DNA from: Gemmatimonadaceae bacterium
GTDB lineage: Bacteria; Gemmatimonadota; Gemmatimonadetes; Gemmatimonadales; Gemmatimonadaceae
Assembly (NCBI GenBank): GCA_025929535.1
Contig: JAICLZ010000016.1
Location: 1 to 64,000, forward strand
Reading direction: 5' to 3'
Length of the DNA: 64,000 bases
The notes under the pieces are model-generated. The model did no database searches, had not been told where the DNA came from, and saw only the letters and a program-made list of their open reading frames with translations. Below are positions 53,812 through 62,549 of the stretch, in pieces (position 1 is the first letter of the stretch; every line of letters begins with the position of its first letter). The position numbers were made by a program, and so were the translations under genes.

Positions 53812-54891
53812 GTGAAAGAGAGATCGAGTGAGGGGGCGGCCAGCGGTGACGGGCGTGCCGAGCAGCGGAGGCAATCGGCGGCCCCGGACGCGCAGTCTGG
53901 CGCCTTCGGGACCCTCCGAACCCTGCATGCCACTCAGCGCCATCTCGCACGGCTGATTCCCAGCGTTCGCACGGCAACGGGTGGTAGCTCACCGCTGGAG
54001 CGCCTCGAACGGGACATGGAGCTCCCGCATGTGATAGACGCGGAGGGCGCGGAGGATGCAACTTTGCGCGCGCGCCTCGTACAGGGCGTTCCAGTGCCGG
54101 CCATTCGTGCCTTTCTCGATGGCACGCAGCGTAGCCAGGTGATCGGCTGGGTCGGTGCCTTTCCGCTCGTCTACGGCACCTCTGCGGCCGTCGTTCGTTC
54201 GCGAACGGAACGACGGCTGAGCACCTGGGACGCACCCCTGGTTCAGCATCGCGTCTACGTGCCGCTCGCGTACGTGCTGGCGCACGTCGCACGCGGGGAT
54301 CTCGAGCGCGCGCTTGGTGCCATGCTCGAGGATACGACCCGCCCTGCGCTCGATGGCTCGATCCCGGCGCCGCACCCGACGCTGCTCCTCGAGCGCGCCA
54401 CGCTCGCCGTCTCGCGCGACCGCGAGCGTCTCGAGCTCGCGCTGGCCGAACGATGGTGCGCGTCCCGAGGCGAGCCGATCATGATCGATGGCGGCATTGG
54501 CGCCAGCGAGGCGGTGGCGCAGTCGTCGTGCGCGGTTGGAGTCGTGAAGAGCCACCGGACCCTCTACGCGGAAGGCGATGCGCTCGCGATCGTGCTCGCG
54601 CTGAAGAAGGGCGAGCGGTCCAGCGTGATTCGCGTTGCGCCGCGCGGACGAAGCGAGGTGCTGAGCTGGTACCTGCGGCTGCGGGACGCGGAAGGGCGCG
54701 ATGCGCTCTGGGGGCTCGTGCGCGTGGAGATGTGCGTGCGATCGCGCGAGTCGATCTCCGAGCGCGCGGACGAGCTCTCGCGATGGCTGCTCGCCGAATC
54801 GATGCCGCTCGCCGCGCCCGATCCGCGCTGGGACCGGATGGCATACGGCATTCGCAGCGCGGAGGAGTTTCTGCGCGCCACGACCAACTAG
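53812..54891 (+). CDS. nurA: NurA-like nuclease
   Basis: Up to 359 residues. The NurA domain shows its acidic metal sites: D103 in AFLDGTQRS, D226 in EPIMIDGGI, then K246 in AVGVVKSHRTLY, with a C-terminal WDRMAYGIRSAEEFLR helix. NurA degrades DNA ends in complex with the HerA translocase. The true start is unclear: the GTG at 53812 adds about 68 weakly constrained residues and sits 6 bp from a divergent start; ATG 54016 is an alternative. herA begins 112 bp after its stop. Confidence 0.8.
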   Translation: MKERSSEGAASGDGRAEQRRQSAAPDAQSGAFGTLRTLHATQRHLARLIPSVRTATGGSSPLERLERDMELPHVIDAEGAEDATLRARLVQGVPVPAIRAFLDGTQRSQVIGWVGAFPLVYGTSAAVVRSRTERRLSTWDAPLVQHRVYVPLAYVLAHVARGDLERALGAMLEDTTRPALDGSIPAPHPTLLLERATLAVSRDRERLELALAERWCASRGEPIMIDGGIGASEAVAQSSCAVGVVKSHRTLYAEGDALAIVLALKKGERSSVIRVAPRGRSEVLSWYLRLRDAEGRDALWGLVRVEMCVRSRESISERADELSRWLLAESMPLAAPDPRWDRMAYGIRSAEEFLRATTN

Positions 54892-55003
54892 TCGATTCGC
54901 TCGCGTCGGTCCGCGGTCGCGCACGCGCGCACCGGTGAGTGCCGGCCATTTACTTTTGGGATTCCGCCGCGGCTTCGTCGCACGCGCTCGCCTTCGAGGA
55001 CTC

Positions 55004-56950
55004 ATGACCGCACCGCTCGGGCTCGTCGTCGCCACTGAACGCACGCCCAATACGCCGCATCAATTCCAGTTCTGGACGGCCATCGACTCGCCCGTGGGCA
55101 TCGGCACGATCGTGCGCGTGGATGGCAGACAGCCCGTGGATGGCCACATCCCGCACGCCTACGGCATCGTCACGGAGGGCTTCAGCTACACCGATCTCGC
55201 ATCGCCGCTCTTCGATGTGCTGGGCCACGATGGTGATCCGGGACAGAGCGCGTTCGCGCCGACGGAGCGCGCCGAGGTGCGGCTCTACAGCGCGGCGGTG
55301 CTGCGCCACGTGCCCGAGGAGCCGCTGCAGCCGGTGCCCATGGGCGAGGTGTCGCTCGCGACGGAAGCCGACGTCGCGATCGCGCTGCGCATGGACGGCT
55401 ACCTGCGTGACGATGCGAATACCGGAATTCCCATCGGGCTCTATCGCTCCGGCGGCATGGACTCGGCCATCTACCTCGATGCGGAGTTTCTCGTGGGACC
55501 GGAGGCCGCGCACCTCAACATCACGGGCGTCTCAGGACTCGCGACGAAGACGAGCGCGGTCGAGTGGTTGATGGCAACGCTCTTCGCGCACTTTCCGAAA
55601 AGCAAGGGATCGGTGGCCGCGGTGTGCTTCAACGTCAAGGGCCCGGATCTCTGTTTTCTCGACCAGCCCGCGGAGCTCGAGGAAACGGATCGCGCGATGT
55701 ACGAGACGCTCGGCGTTCCCTGTGCGCCGTTCCAAAACGTTCGCTACTTCGCGCCGTTCAAGGCGGACAACGTCTCGCTCAACACGCTGCGCTCGAACGA
55801 GGAGCTGCTGGGCAACGTGCAGCCCCTGACGTGGGGCCTCAAAGAAGTTCTCCAGTTCGCGGAGGTGCTGCTCAACCGCGACGATGTCGACGCCAAGGCG
55901 GACGCGCTGATCGACTTCATCAAGGAGCGGGTGCTCGACCGCGAGTTCGAGGATCGCGTGCTCAGGGAGAAGCACCGGGTACGGTCGTTCGCCGACCTGG
56001 AGGGGTGGTTCCGCGATCTGCTGAGCGGGCTGGAGGACCAGGGGAGCGAGCACTGGCGCACGCACCACGTGGCCACGATCCGCAAGGTGCGCAACCGGCT
56101 CTCCAACATCTCGACGCGCTGCGCGGGGCTCGTGACGAACGACGGGCACACGAGCGATCTGCCCTGGGGGGACTTCGCGGACCGTGCGGTGTACGTAGTG
56201 GACGTCGCGCTCGCGGAAGAGGATGCGCAGGACCTCATCTTCGCGCGGGTGGTCTCGAAGCTGCGCGAGCACCTCGAGAAACGCGATCTCGGAGTATCGC
56301 ACGTCGTCGTGTTCGTGGACGAGCTCAACAAGTACGCGCCGGCCGACGGACCCGAGACATACGTTCGCAAGATGCTGCTCGACATCGCGGAACGTGGCCG
56401 GTACCTGGGGCTGGTGCTCTTCAGCGCGCAGCAGTTTCGATCGCAGGTGCACCGGCGCGTGGTGGGCAATGCCGGAACGGCGCTGTACGGACGGATGGAT
56501 GGGGATGAGCTGGCCACCCCCGGGTACGCAGTGCTCAGCGCTGCGACACGCACAAAGCTCGCAACGTTGTCGAAAGGACAGTTGATGGTTCGGCACCCGC
56601 ATTTCACGCAACCGATTTTCGTTTCCTTTCCCCGGCCCGCCGTCATGCGCGGACGCGACGGCGTGGAACGCTTTCCACAGGCGGCCGATGTGCCGCGCGA
56701 CGTGGGCGTGCTCCGCCAGCTGCGGCGCTTCGATCCCTCGCTCACGCTCGCGTGGGTGCAGGACGTGATCGGCCTGCACGAGGATGAGGACGTGCTGCGT
56801 GCCCTGCACGCGACGCTGGCGCACGCGCCGGACAACGTCGGCGCGTACTTCAAGTCGCAGTTCAGAAAGATCATCCGTGCGACCCCCGCTCCTGCTCCCG
56901 CGCGCACGCCGCTCCGCGTGCTCCCGGACGATGATCCCTACGCGATCTGA
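55004..56950 (+). CDS. herA: HerA-like DNA-translocating ATPase
   Basis: 648 residues from ATG 55004, with GAGGA just upstream. An N-terminal HAS-type barrel (about 1-120, GIGTIVRVDG...AYGIVTEGF) precedes the FtsK/HerA ATPase domain. The P-loop reads ITGVSGLATKTS (175-184), with Thr where Gly normally precedes the Lys; Walker B is VVVFVDELNKY (D439, E440); the RYLGLVLFSAQQFRS segment carries the sensor and Arg-finger region. A helical insert lies near 260-370. HerA pumps duplex DNA into NurA. It overlaps the next gene by 20 bp. Confidence 0.85.
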   Translation: MTAPLGLVVATERTPNTPHQFQFWTAIDSPVGIGTIVRVDGRQPVDGHIPHAYGIVTEGFSYTDLASPLFDVLGHDGDPGQSAFAPTERAEVRLYSAAVLRHVPEEPLQPVPMGEVSLATEADVAIALRMDGYLRDDANTGIPIGLYRSGGMDSAIYLDAEFLVGPEAAHLNITGVSGLATKTSAVEWLMATLFAHFPKSKGSVAAVCFNVKGPDLCFLDQPAELEETDRAMYETLGVPCAPFQNVRYFAPFKADNVSLNTLRSNEELLGNVQPLTWGLKEVLQFAEVLLNRDDVDAKADALIDFIKERVLDREFEDRVLREKHRVRSFADLEGWFRDLLSGLEDQGSEHWRTHHVATIRKVRNRLSNISTRCAGLVTNDGHTSDLPWGDFADRAVYVVDVALAEEDAQDLIFARVVSKLREHLEKRDLGVSHVVVFVDELNKYAPADGPETYVRKMLLDIAERGRYLGLVLFSAQQFRSQVHRRVVGNAGTALYGRMDGDELATPGYAVLSAATRTKLATLSKGQLMVRHPHFTQPIFVSFPRPAVMRGRDGVERFPQAADVPRDVGVLRQLRRFDPSLTLAWVQDVIGLHEDEDVLRALHATLAHAPDNVGAYFKSQFRKIIRATPAPAPARTPLRVLPDDDPYAI

Positions 56951-57800
56951 GCCGGCATCGCGCCGGCTCGCTCGCGCACTCGCAGTGGCCGCGGCGCTTC
57001 TCGTGGGTGCATCCGCAAAGGCAGGAGCGCAGACGGTGATGCTGCGCATTCAGCCGCGCGTCGGCGACACGATGTACACGCGCTTCGAGCAGTCCGTCGA
57101 AATGGTAGGCACGCGAAACGTCCACGCCGTGGATACGACGATGACGTCGCGCATGGACATCATGATCCTCTCGCACTCGCTCGTGCAGGCGAGCGACGGC
57201 CACGGCACGACGGTGCTCGCGATCACCGATTCCGTGGCCATGCAGGGGCACGGCACGGGCGCCAGCGCGCCGAACGAGACGCTCCGTCACGCGATGCAGG
57301 GACGCCAGGCGCGGCTTCACATCGCGCGCGACGGGTCGGCCGAGCTGCTCGGAGCCTCCGACGATGTGACTCCGGAAGTGGAGGCGCTCTACTCCGGCAT
57401 GCCCGCCACGCTGCCCGAAAGGCTCGTGTCCGTGCGCGGCTCATGGGACCGCACCGCCTTCATTCCCGTGAGCCAGGAGAGCGATTCCGCGCATTCCGCC
57501 AAGGTGCGCACCACCTATCGGCTCGACTCGCTCTCCTCGAACGGCAACTTCGCGTACATCTCGATTCGCGGGACGATCTCGCGCGACAGCGCGGCGGCGC
57601 TCGTCTCGGAGTCGCTGCGCGTGGGGTCGACGGGCACGGTTACCGGACACATGACCATGGACCGAAAGCACGGCTGGTGGGTGCAGTCGCAGATCGAGAT
57701 CGCGATCAAGAGCATCGTGACGCGCATCGTCGAGCCGGTGTCCACGATGCAGGTGCAAACGCGCATCGTACAATCGATGCAAACCCGAATAACGCCGTAA
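56931..57800 (+). CDS. Exported protein of unknown function inside the HerA-SbcCD operon
   Basis: 289 residues from ATG 56931. A signal peptide (LARALAVAAALLVGASAKAGAQ) is followed by a beta-rich body (VMLRIQPRVGDTMYTRFEQSVEM; VTGHMTMDRKHGWWVQSQIEI) with no recognised domain, resembling periplasmic DUF6263-like folds only loosely. It overlaps herA by 20 bp, so it is translated from the same mRNA, although a secreted product is unexpected between DNA end-processing genes. Confidence 0.7.
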   Translation: MIPTRSEPASRRLARALAVAAALLVGASAKAGAQTVMLRIQPRVGDTMYTRFEQSVEMVGTRNVHAVDTTMTSRMDIMILSHSLVQASDGHGTTVLAITDSVAMQGHGTGASAPNETLRHAMQGRQARLHIARDGSAELLGASDDVTPEVEALYSGMPATLPERLVSVRGSWDRTAFIPVSQESDSAHSAKVRTTYRLDSLSSNGNFAYISIRGTISRDSAAALVSESLRVGSTGTVTGHMTMDRKHGWWVQSQIEIAIKSIVTRIVEPVSTMQVQTRIVQSMQTRITP

Positions 57801-57872
57801 CCACCGTTTCCCCGCGTGTTTGCCTATCCCCAAGCACGTAGCGGGGTTACGGCTCGAGAGGTAAATTTGGGG

Positions 57873-59048
57873 GTGCGCCTCGTACACCTCGCCGACCTCC
57901 ATCTGGGCTTCCGGCAGTACCATCGGCTCACGCCAACCGGAATCAATCAGCGCGAAGCGGACGTCGCCCACGCGTTCCGTCGCGCGATCGATCGCGTGAT
58001 CGCGCTCGCGCCCGACATCGTCGTCATTGCCGGCGACGTGTTCCACAACGTGCGCCCGATGAACCCGGCGATCATCGATGCGTTCACGCAGTTCGCGCGG
58101 CTCACGTCGTCACTTCCGGACACGATCGTGGTGATGGTCGCGGGCAATCATGACCGCCCGCGCGCCACGGAAACGGGATGCATCCTCAAGCTTTTCGGGA
58201 AGCTCGGGGTGCACGTAGTGGTCGACGAGCCGAAACGGATTCCATTTCCCGAGCGCGATCTCTCGATTCTCGCGGTTCCCGATCTCACGGGGCCGCGCCC
58301 GGAGCTCGCGCCGGATCCGGAGGCGCGGCACAACGTGCTCGTCATGCACGGCGAGGTGGAGGGCGTGCTGCCCCACGGTGGCGATCGCGCCGCGATGGAG
58401 ATTCCACGCTCCGCGCTCGCCGCATCGCGCTGGAGCTACATCGCGCTCGGCCACTATCACGTGCACCAGCGCATCGAAGACAACGTCTACTACTCGGGAT
58501 CGCTCGAGTACACGAGCACCGATCCATGGAGTGAGCTCGAGCAGGAGGCGCAGCTCCGCCTTCCGGGCAAGGGTTTCATCGAGTACGACCTCGATGAAGC
58601 AGCGCACACCTTCCACCACGTGCAGGCCAGCCGCACGCTCGTGAGCCTCGATTCGATCGCCGCGCGTGGGATGTCCGCGGCCGAGCTGGACATCGCGATC
58701 CGCAACGCGTGCTCGGACTGCGAGGGCGGGATCGAGGAGAAGATCGTGCGCCTGGTGGTGCGCGACGTGCCGCGCCACATCGTGCGCGAGCTCGACACGC
58801 GCGCGCTGCGCGAGCTGAAGCGGCGCGCGATGCACTTTCAGCTCGACACGCGCCGCCCGGACGCGACGCGGACGAGCGGGATGGGAAGCGGCCGCCGGCC
58901 GACGCTCGTGGAGATGGTCACGGCGTACCTGCAGAAGCGGCCGCTGGACGAGGAGCTCGACCGCGGCGCGCTCGTGCAGCTCGGCCTCGAGTACCTGAAG
59001 CAGGCCGACGATGCCGAAGTGGCTGCGGCCGCGGTGCCGAGGGACTGA
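57873..59048 (+). CDS. sbcD: SbcD/Mre11-like DNA nuclease
   Basis: 391 residues from GTG 57873 (VRLVHLADLHLG), with GAGAGG about 12 bp upstream. All Mre11 phosphodiesterase motifs are present: ADLHLG, VIAGDVFHNV, VAGNHDRP, MHGEVEG and ALGHYHVH. A capping domain and a C-terminal segment for contact with SbcC follow. With SbcC it trims DNA ends and hairpins. Its stop is immediately followed by the sbcC GTG. Confidence 0.94.
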   Translation: MRLVHLADLHLGFRQYHRLTPTGINQREADVAHAFRRAIDRVIALAPDIVVIAGDVFHNVRPMNPAIIDAFTQFARLTSSLPDTIVVMVAGNHDRPRATETGCILKLFGKLGVHVVVDEPKRIPFPERDLSILAVPDLTGPRPELAPDPEARHNVLVMHGEVEGVLPHGGDRAAMEIPRSALAASRWSYIALGHYHVHQRIEDNVYYSGSLEYTSTDPWSELEQEAQLRLPGKGFIEYDLDEAAHTFHHVQASRTLVSLDSIAARGMSAAELDIAIRNACSDCEGGIEEKIVRLVVRDVPRHIVRELDTRALRELKRRAMHFQLDTRRPDATRTSGMGSGRRPTLVEMVTAYLQKRPLDEELDRGALVQLGLEYLKQADDAEVAAAAVPRD

Positions 59049-61526
59049 GTGCGCCTCAACAGTGTTGCGCTGACGAATTTTCGGCAGCACGCCGACACGC
59101 GGATCGATTTCGATTCGGGGCTCACCGGCGTCATCGGCGCGAACGGATCGGGGAAGACGACGATCCTCGAGGCGATCGCGTGGGCGATCTACGGCACGAG
59201 CGCAGCGCGCGGCACGCGCGAATCGATTCGCCACAACCGCGCCGGCGCGCGCGCGACGGTGCGCGTGGAGCTCGATTTCGACCTGGGCGGGCATCGCTAT
59301 CGCGTGGTGCGCGGGCTCACGAGTGCGGAGCTCTACCTCGACGGCGGCCCGGCGCCCATCGCGAGCTCGATCAGCGGCGTGACCGAGCTGCTCACGCGCC
59401 GGCTCGGCATGACGCGCGAGGAGTTCTTCAACACGTACTTCACGGGACAGAAAGAGCTGAGCGTGATGTCGGCGATGGGGCCGTCCGAGCGCGCGCAATT
59501 CCTGTCGCACGTGCTCGGCTACGAGCGGCTCCGCAGCGCGCAGCAGCTGGAGCGCGCGAAGAAGAACGCACTCGTCGCGCAGATCGGCGGCATCCGGCAG
59601 GGCATGCCCGACGCGGCGATCGTGGAGCAGCAGCTCTCGGAAGCGGAGCGCAGGCTCGTCGCCGCGCGGCAGCAGCGCGAGAGCGCGAGCACGCGCCACA
59701 CAGCGGCGGCGGCGGTGCTCGAGGCAATCGCGCCGCGATGGGAGCGCGTGCAGCGCGAGCGCGAGCAGCTCGTCGCGCTGATCTCCGAGATGCGCGTGGT
59801 CGAGGAGGAAGAGCGCTCGACCACGCGCGACACGGCGCGGCTCGCGCGCGACCTCGAAGAGATCGCGGTGGCGCGCGCCGAGCGCACGGAGCTCATGCGC
59901 GAGCTCGACTCGTACGGCGAGCTGCATGCGGAGTTCCAGCGCCTCGAGGTCCTCGCGCGCGAGGAGGGACGGCGGCAGGCGCTCATCGAGACGGGGCAGG
60001 CTCTCGCGGACGAGCTGCACAAGCTCCGCCAGCGTCGACAGAAGGTGGAGAGCGCCCCCAAGCTCGATCTCGAAGTGAGCGCGCTGCTCGAGGAGCGGCG
60101 CGAGGAGCTCGAGCTGGTGGACGGGCAGCTCGAGGCGCGTCGCACGGAGTGGGTGCGCGACCGCCAGGAGGCGGAGACCAAGCGCCAATCGCTGCGCGAG
60201 CAGTATGCGGAGCTGAAGCAGCAGCGCGAGCGGCTCGCTGCCACCGGCGAGGAGGGATTCTGCCCGACGTGCACGCGCCCGCTCGGCACGCATTTGCGCG
60301 GCGTGCTCGAGATGCTCGACGCGCAGATGGAGACCGTGCGCGTGGATGGGAATTACTACAAGGGACGGCTCGAGCAGCTGCTCGACATGCCCGAGGATGT
60401 GAAGGCGCTCGACGAGCGGCGGCGCGCGCTCTTTCAGGAGGTCGCCAACCTCGAGCGGCGGATGATGAAGGTGCAGCTCGCGGTGCAGGAGCTCTCGCAG
60501 CTCACGGGCGACATCACCGCGAAGGAGGAGCGCGAGGCGGTGCTGGCGCGCGATCTCGATGCCATCCCGGCGGGCTACGATGCGCGCCGCCACGAGCTCG
60601 TGCGGCTCGAGATCGACCGGCTGATGCCGCTCGATGCGAAGGTGACGCGCTTGAGCGCGCAGATCGAGCGCGAGCAGACGCTCCTGCGCGAGCAGTCGCA
60701 GGTGCTGGCGAATGCGGCGCAGCTCGCGCTGCGGATTGCGGAGCTGAAGGAACGGCGGGATGCGATTACCGTGTCGGAGAGCGACTTCGCGACGTTGCGC
60801 GCGGAGCACGAGCGCGCGCTCGCGGAGGTGCGCGCGGCCGAGCTGGCGGTGGTGGGCGCCGATGGCAACCTGCAGTCGGCCGTGCTGGCGATGGACGTCG
60901 CCAGCGCCGCCGCGAAGGAGCTCGGCGAGCGGCAGCGGCTGCTTGCGGAGCTGACGGTGCACAAGCGGCTGCACGATGAGCTCGACCGCGCCTACACCGA
61001 TCTGCGCACCGATCTGAATTTCCAGCTGCGTCCGGAGCTGTCGGAGCTCGCGAGCGCGTTTCTGGCCGAGCTCACGGATGGGCGTTACGACGAGCTGGAG
61101 CTCGACGATCAGTACAACATTCTGGTGCTCGAGGATGGGCGCCCGAAGCCGGTGATCTCCGGAGGCGAGGAGGATCTCGCCAATCTGGTGCTGCGGCTCG
61201 CGATCTCCCAGATGATCGCGGAGCGCGCCGGCCAGCCGTTCTCACTCCTGATTCTCGACGAGATCTTCGGCTCGCTCGACGAGCTGCGCCGGTCGAGCGT
61301 GCTCGAGCTACTGCGGCGGCTCAACGATCGCTTCGAGCAGGTCATTCTCATCACGCACATCGAGTCGGTACGCGACATGCTCGATCACGTGATCACGGTG
61401 CGCTACGATCCGGAGCAGGGATCCTCCACGGTCGTGCAGCACGATGGTGCGCCGGATGAGCCACTTTTGCCCGATGACAGTGCGCTGATGCCGCCCTATC
61501 TCGAGGAAGCCGGAGCCGCCGACTGA
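59049..61526 (+). CDS. sbcC: SbcC/Rad50-like ATPase
   Basis: 825 residues. N-terminal half of the ABC head: VIGANGSGKTTILEAIAWAIYG (P-loop near 30-38) and TGQKELSVMSAMGPSERAQFL. A long coiled coil (about 170-640) is broken by a zinc hook C405-P-T-C408 (FCPTCTRPLG). C-terminal half: signature ISGGEEDLANLVLRLAIS, Walker B LLILDEIFGSLD and the D-loop. At 825 residues it is shorter than E. coli SbcC (about 1050), nearer to archaeal Rad50. Its stop overlaps the ATG of the GNAT gene. Confidence 0.95.
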   Translation: MRLNSVALTNFRQHADTRIDFDSGLTGVIGANGSGKTTILEAIAWAIYGTSAARGTRESIRHNRAGARATVRVELDFDLGGHRYRVVRGLTSAELYLDGGPAPIASSISGVTELLTRRLGMTREEFFNTYFTGQKELSVMSAMGPSERAQFLSHVLGYERLRSAQQLERAKKNALVAQIGGIRQGMPDAAIVEQQLSEAERRLVAARQQRESASTRHTAAAAVLEAIAPRWERVQREREQLVALISEMRVVEEEERSTTRDTARLARDLEEIAVARAERTELMRELDSYGELHAEFQRLEVLAREEGRRQALIETGQALADELHKLRQRRQKVESAPKLDLEVSALLEERREELELVDGQLEARRTEWVRDRQEAETKRQSLREQYAELKQQRERLAATGEEGFCPTCTRPLGTHLRGVLEMLDAQMETVRVDGNYYKGRLEQLLDMPEDVKALDERRRALFQEVANLERRMMKVQLAVQELSQLTGDITAKEEREAVLARDLDAIPAGYDARRHELVRLEIDRLMPLDAKVTRLSAQIEREQTLLREQSQVLANAAQLALRIAELKERRDAITVSESDFATLRAEHERALAEVRAAELAVVGADGNLQSAVLAMDVASAAAKELGERQRLLAELTVHKRLHDELDRAYTDLRTDLNFQLRPELSELASAFLAELTDGRYDELELDDQYNILVLEDGRPKPVISGGEEDLANLVLRLAISQMIAERAGQPFSLLILDEIFGSLDELRRSSVLELLRRLNDRFEQVILITHIESVRDMLDHVITVRYDPEQGSSTVVQHDGAPDEPLLPDDSALMPPYLEEAGAAD

Positions 61527-62509
61527 TGGCGATCGCGAGGCCGTGGCGCGCCCCGCGTCCCGATGGACCGTACGCAGCGGCGCCGGAAGATCATGCGTCG
61601 CTGAATCACGTGTTCAGCGAGGCATTCACGGAGCGGTACCGTCGCGACGGGCTCGTGGGCGTGCGCGTGCCCTTTCTCAATCCGGCGATCTGGCGCTACG
61701 CGATCGAGGACGCGAACGGCGGCGCGCTCATCTGGCGTGATGAGCGCGAGGAGATCGCGGCCTTCAACATCGTGCACTGCTCGGGACGCGAAGGCTGGAT
61801 GGGGCCGCTCGCCGTGCGCCCGGACGTGCAGGGCTCTGGGCTCGGCAAGGAGATCGTGAAGAGCGGCATCGATTGGCTGATCGCGTCCAAGGCGCTGACG
61901 ATCGGGCTCGAGACGATGCCGCGCACGATGGACAACATCGGATTCTACTCGTCGCTCGGCTTCGCGCCCGGCAAGCTCACGGTGACGGTCACGATCGACG
62001 CCGCACCATCGGCCGAGGCACCGAGCGTGTTCGGAAAGCTGAGCGCAAGGGACAAGGAGGGCGTGCTCGTGGAATGCTGCGCGCTGTCGGAGAGCGTGCA
62101 GCCCGCGTGCGATTTCACGCGCGAGATCGCGATCACGGATGATCTAGGGCTTGGCGAGACGATTCTCTTCCGCGAGGGCGGGAACAGGGGAGGGAAGCTC
62201 ACGGGCTTCGCGCTCTGTCACACGGTGCCGCTCGTGGAGGGCCGCGCGCGCGAGGAGACGCGCGTGCTCAAGCTCGTGCTCGCACGCCAGTCCGACCTTG
62301 CGAGTGCCGGGGCGACGCTGGCGGATTTCGCGCGCCGCGGAGGAACGCGTCGTGTGGCGTTCAGGGTGCAGACGGAATATCTGGATGCATATCAGCGGCT
62401 GATCGAGATGGGAGGTCGCGTGCGCTGGACGGATCTGCGGATGACGCTGGCGGCGTATCCGGAGGGGAGGGTCGGGGAGGGGCTGCTGTGGAGCAACTGG
62501 GAGATCTGA
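61526..62509 (+). CDS. GNAT family N-acetyltransferase, two-domain
   Basis: 327 residues from an ATG overlapping the sbcC stop (TGATG). The first GNAT domain (about 15-165) has the acetyl-CoA loop GPLAVRPDVQGSGLGKEIVK (Q-x-x-G-x-G) and NIGFYSSLGF; the second half (about 180-320) repeats the fold without a clear acetyl-CoA loop. Substrate unknown. Tight coupling to sbcC suggests coexpression with the repair genes, possibly modifying a protein or small molecule. Confidence 0.85.
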   Translation: MAIARPWRAPRPDGPYAAAPEDHASLNHVFSEAFTERYRRDGLVGVRVPFLNPAIWRYAIEDANGGALIWRDEREEIAAFNIVHCSGREGWMGPLAVRPDVQGSGLGKEIVKSGIDWLIASKALTIGLETMPRTMDNIGFYSSLGFAPGKLTVTVTIDAAPSAEAPSVFGKLSARDKEGVLVECCALSESVQPACDFTREIAITDDLGLGETILFREGGNRGGKLTGFALCHTVPLVEGRAREETRVLKLVLARQSDLASAGATLADFARRGGTRRVAFRVQTEYLDAYQRLIEMGGRVRWTDLRMTLAAYPEGRVGEGLLWSNWEI

Positions 62510-62549
62510 CGCGCACTGCGCACCTATCGAACGTGTCGCGCACAGTCAG

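Noticed and set aside
58110-60974. Very long minus-strand open frame (954 codons) opposite sbcD-sbcC
   Set aside because: Its product is low-complexity His/Arg/Leu-rich and has no domain; it mirrors the strongly biased codons of sbcD and sbcC on the other strand.
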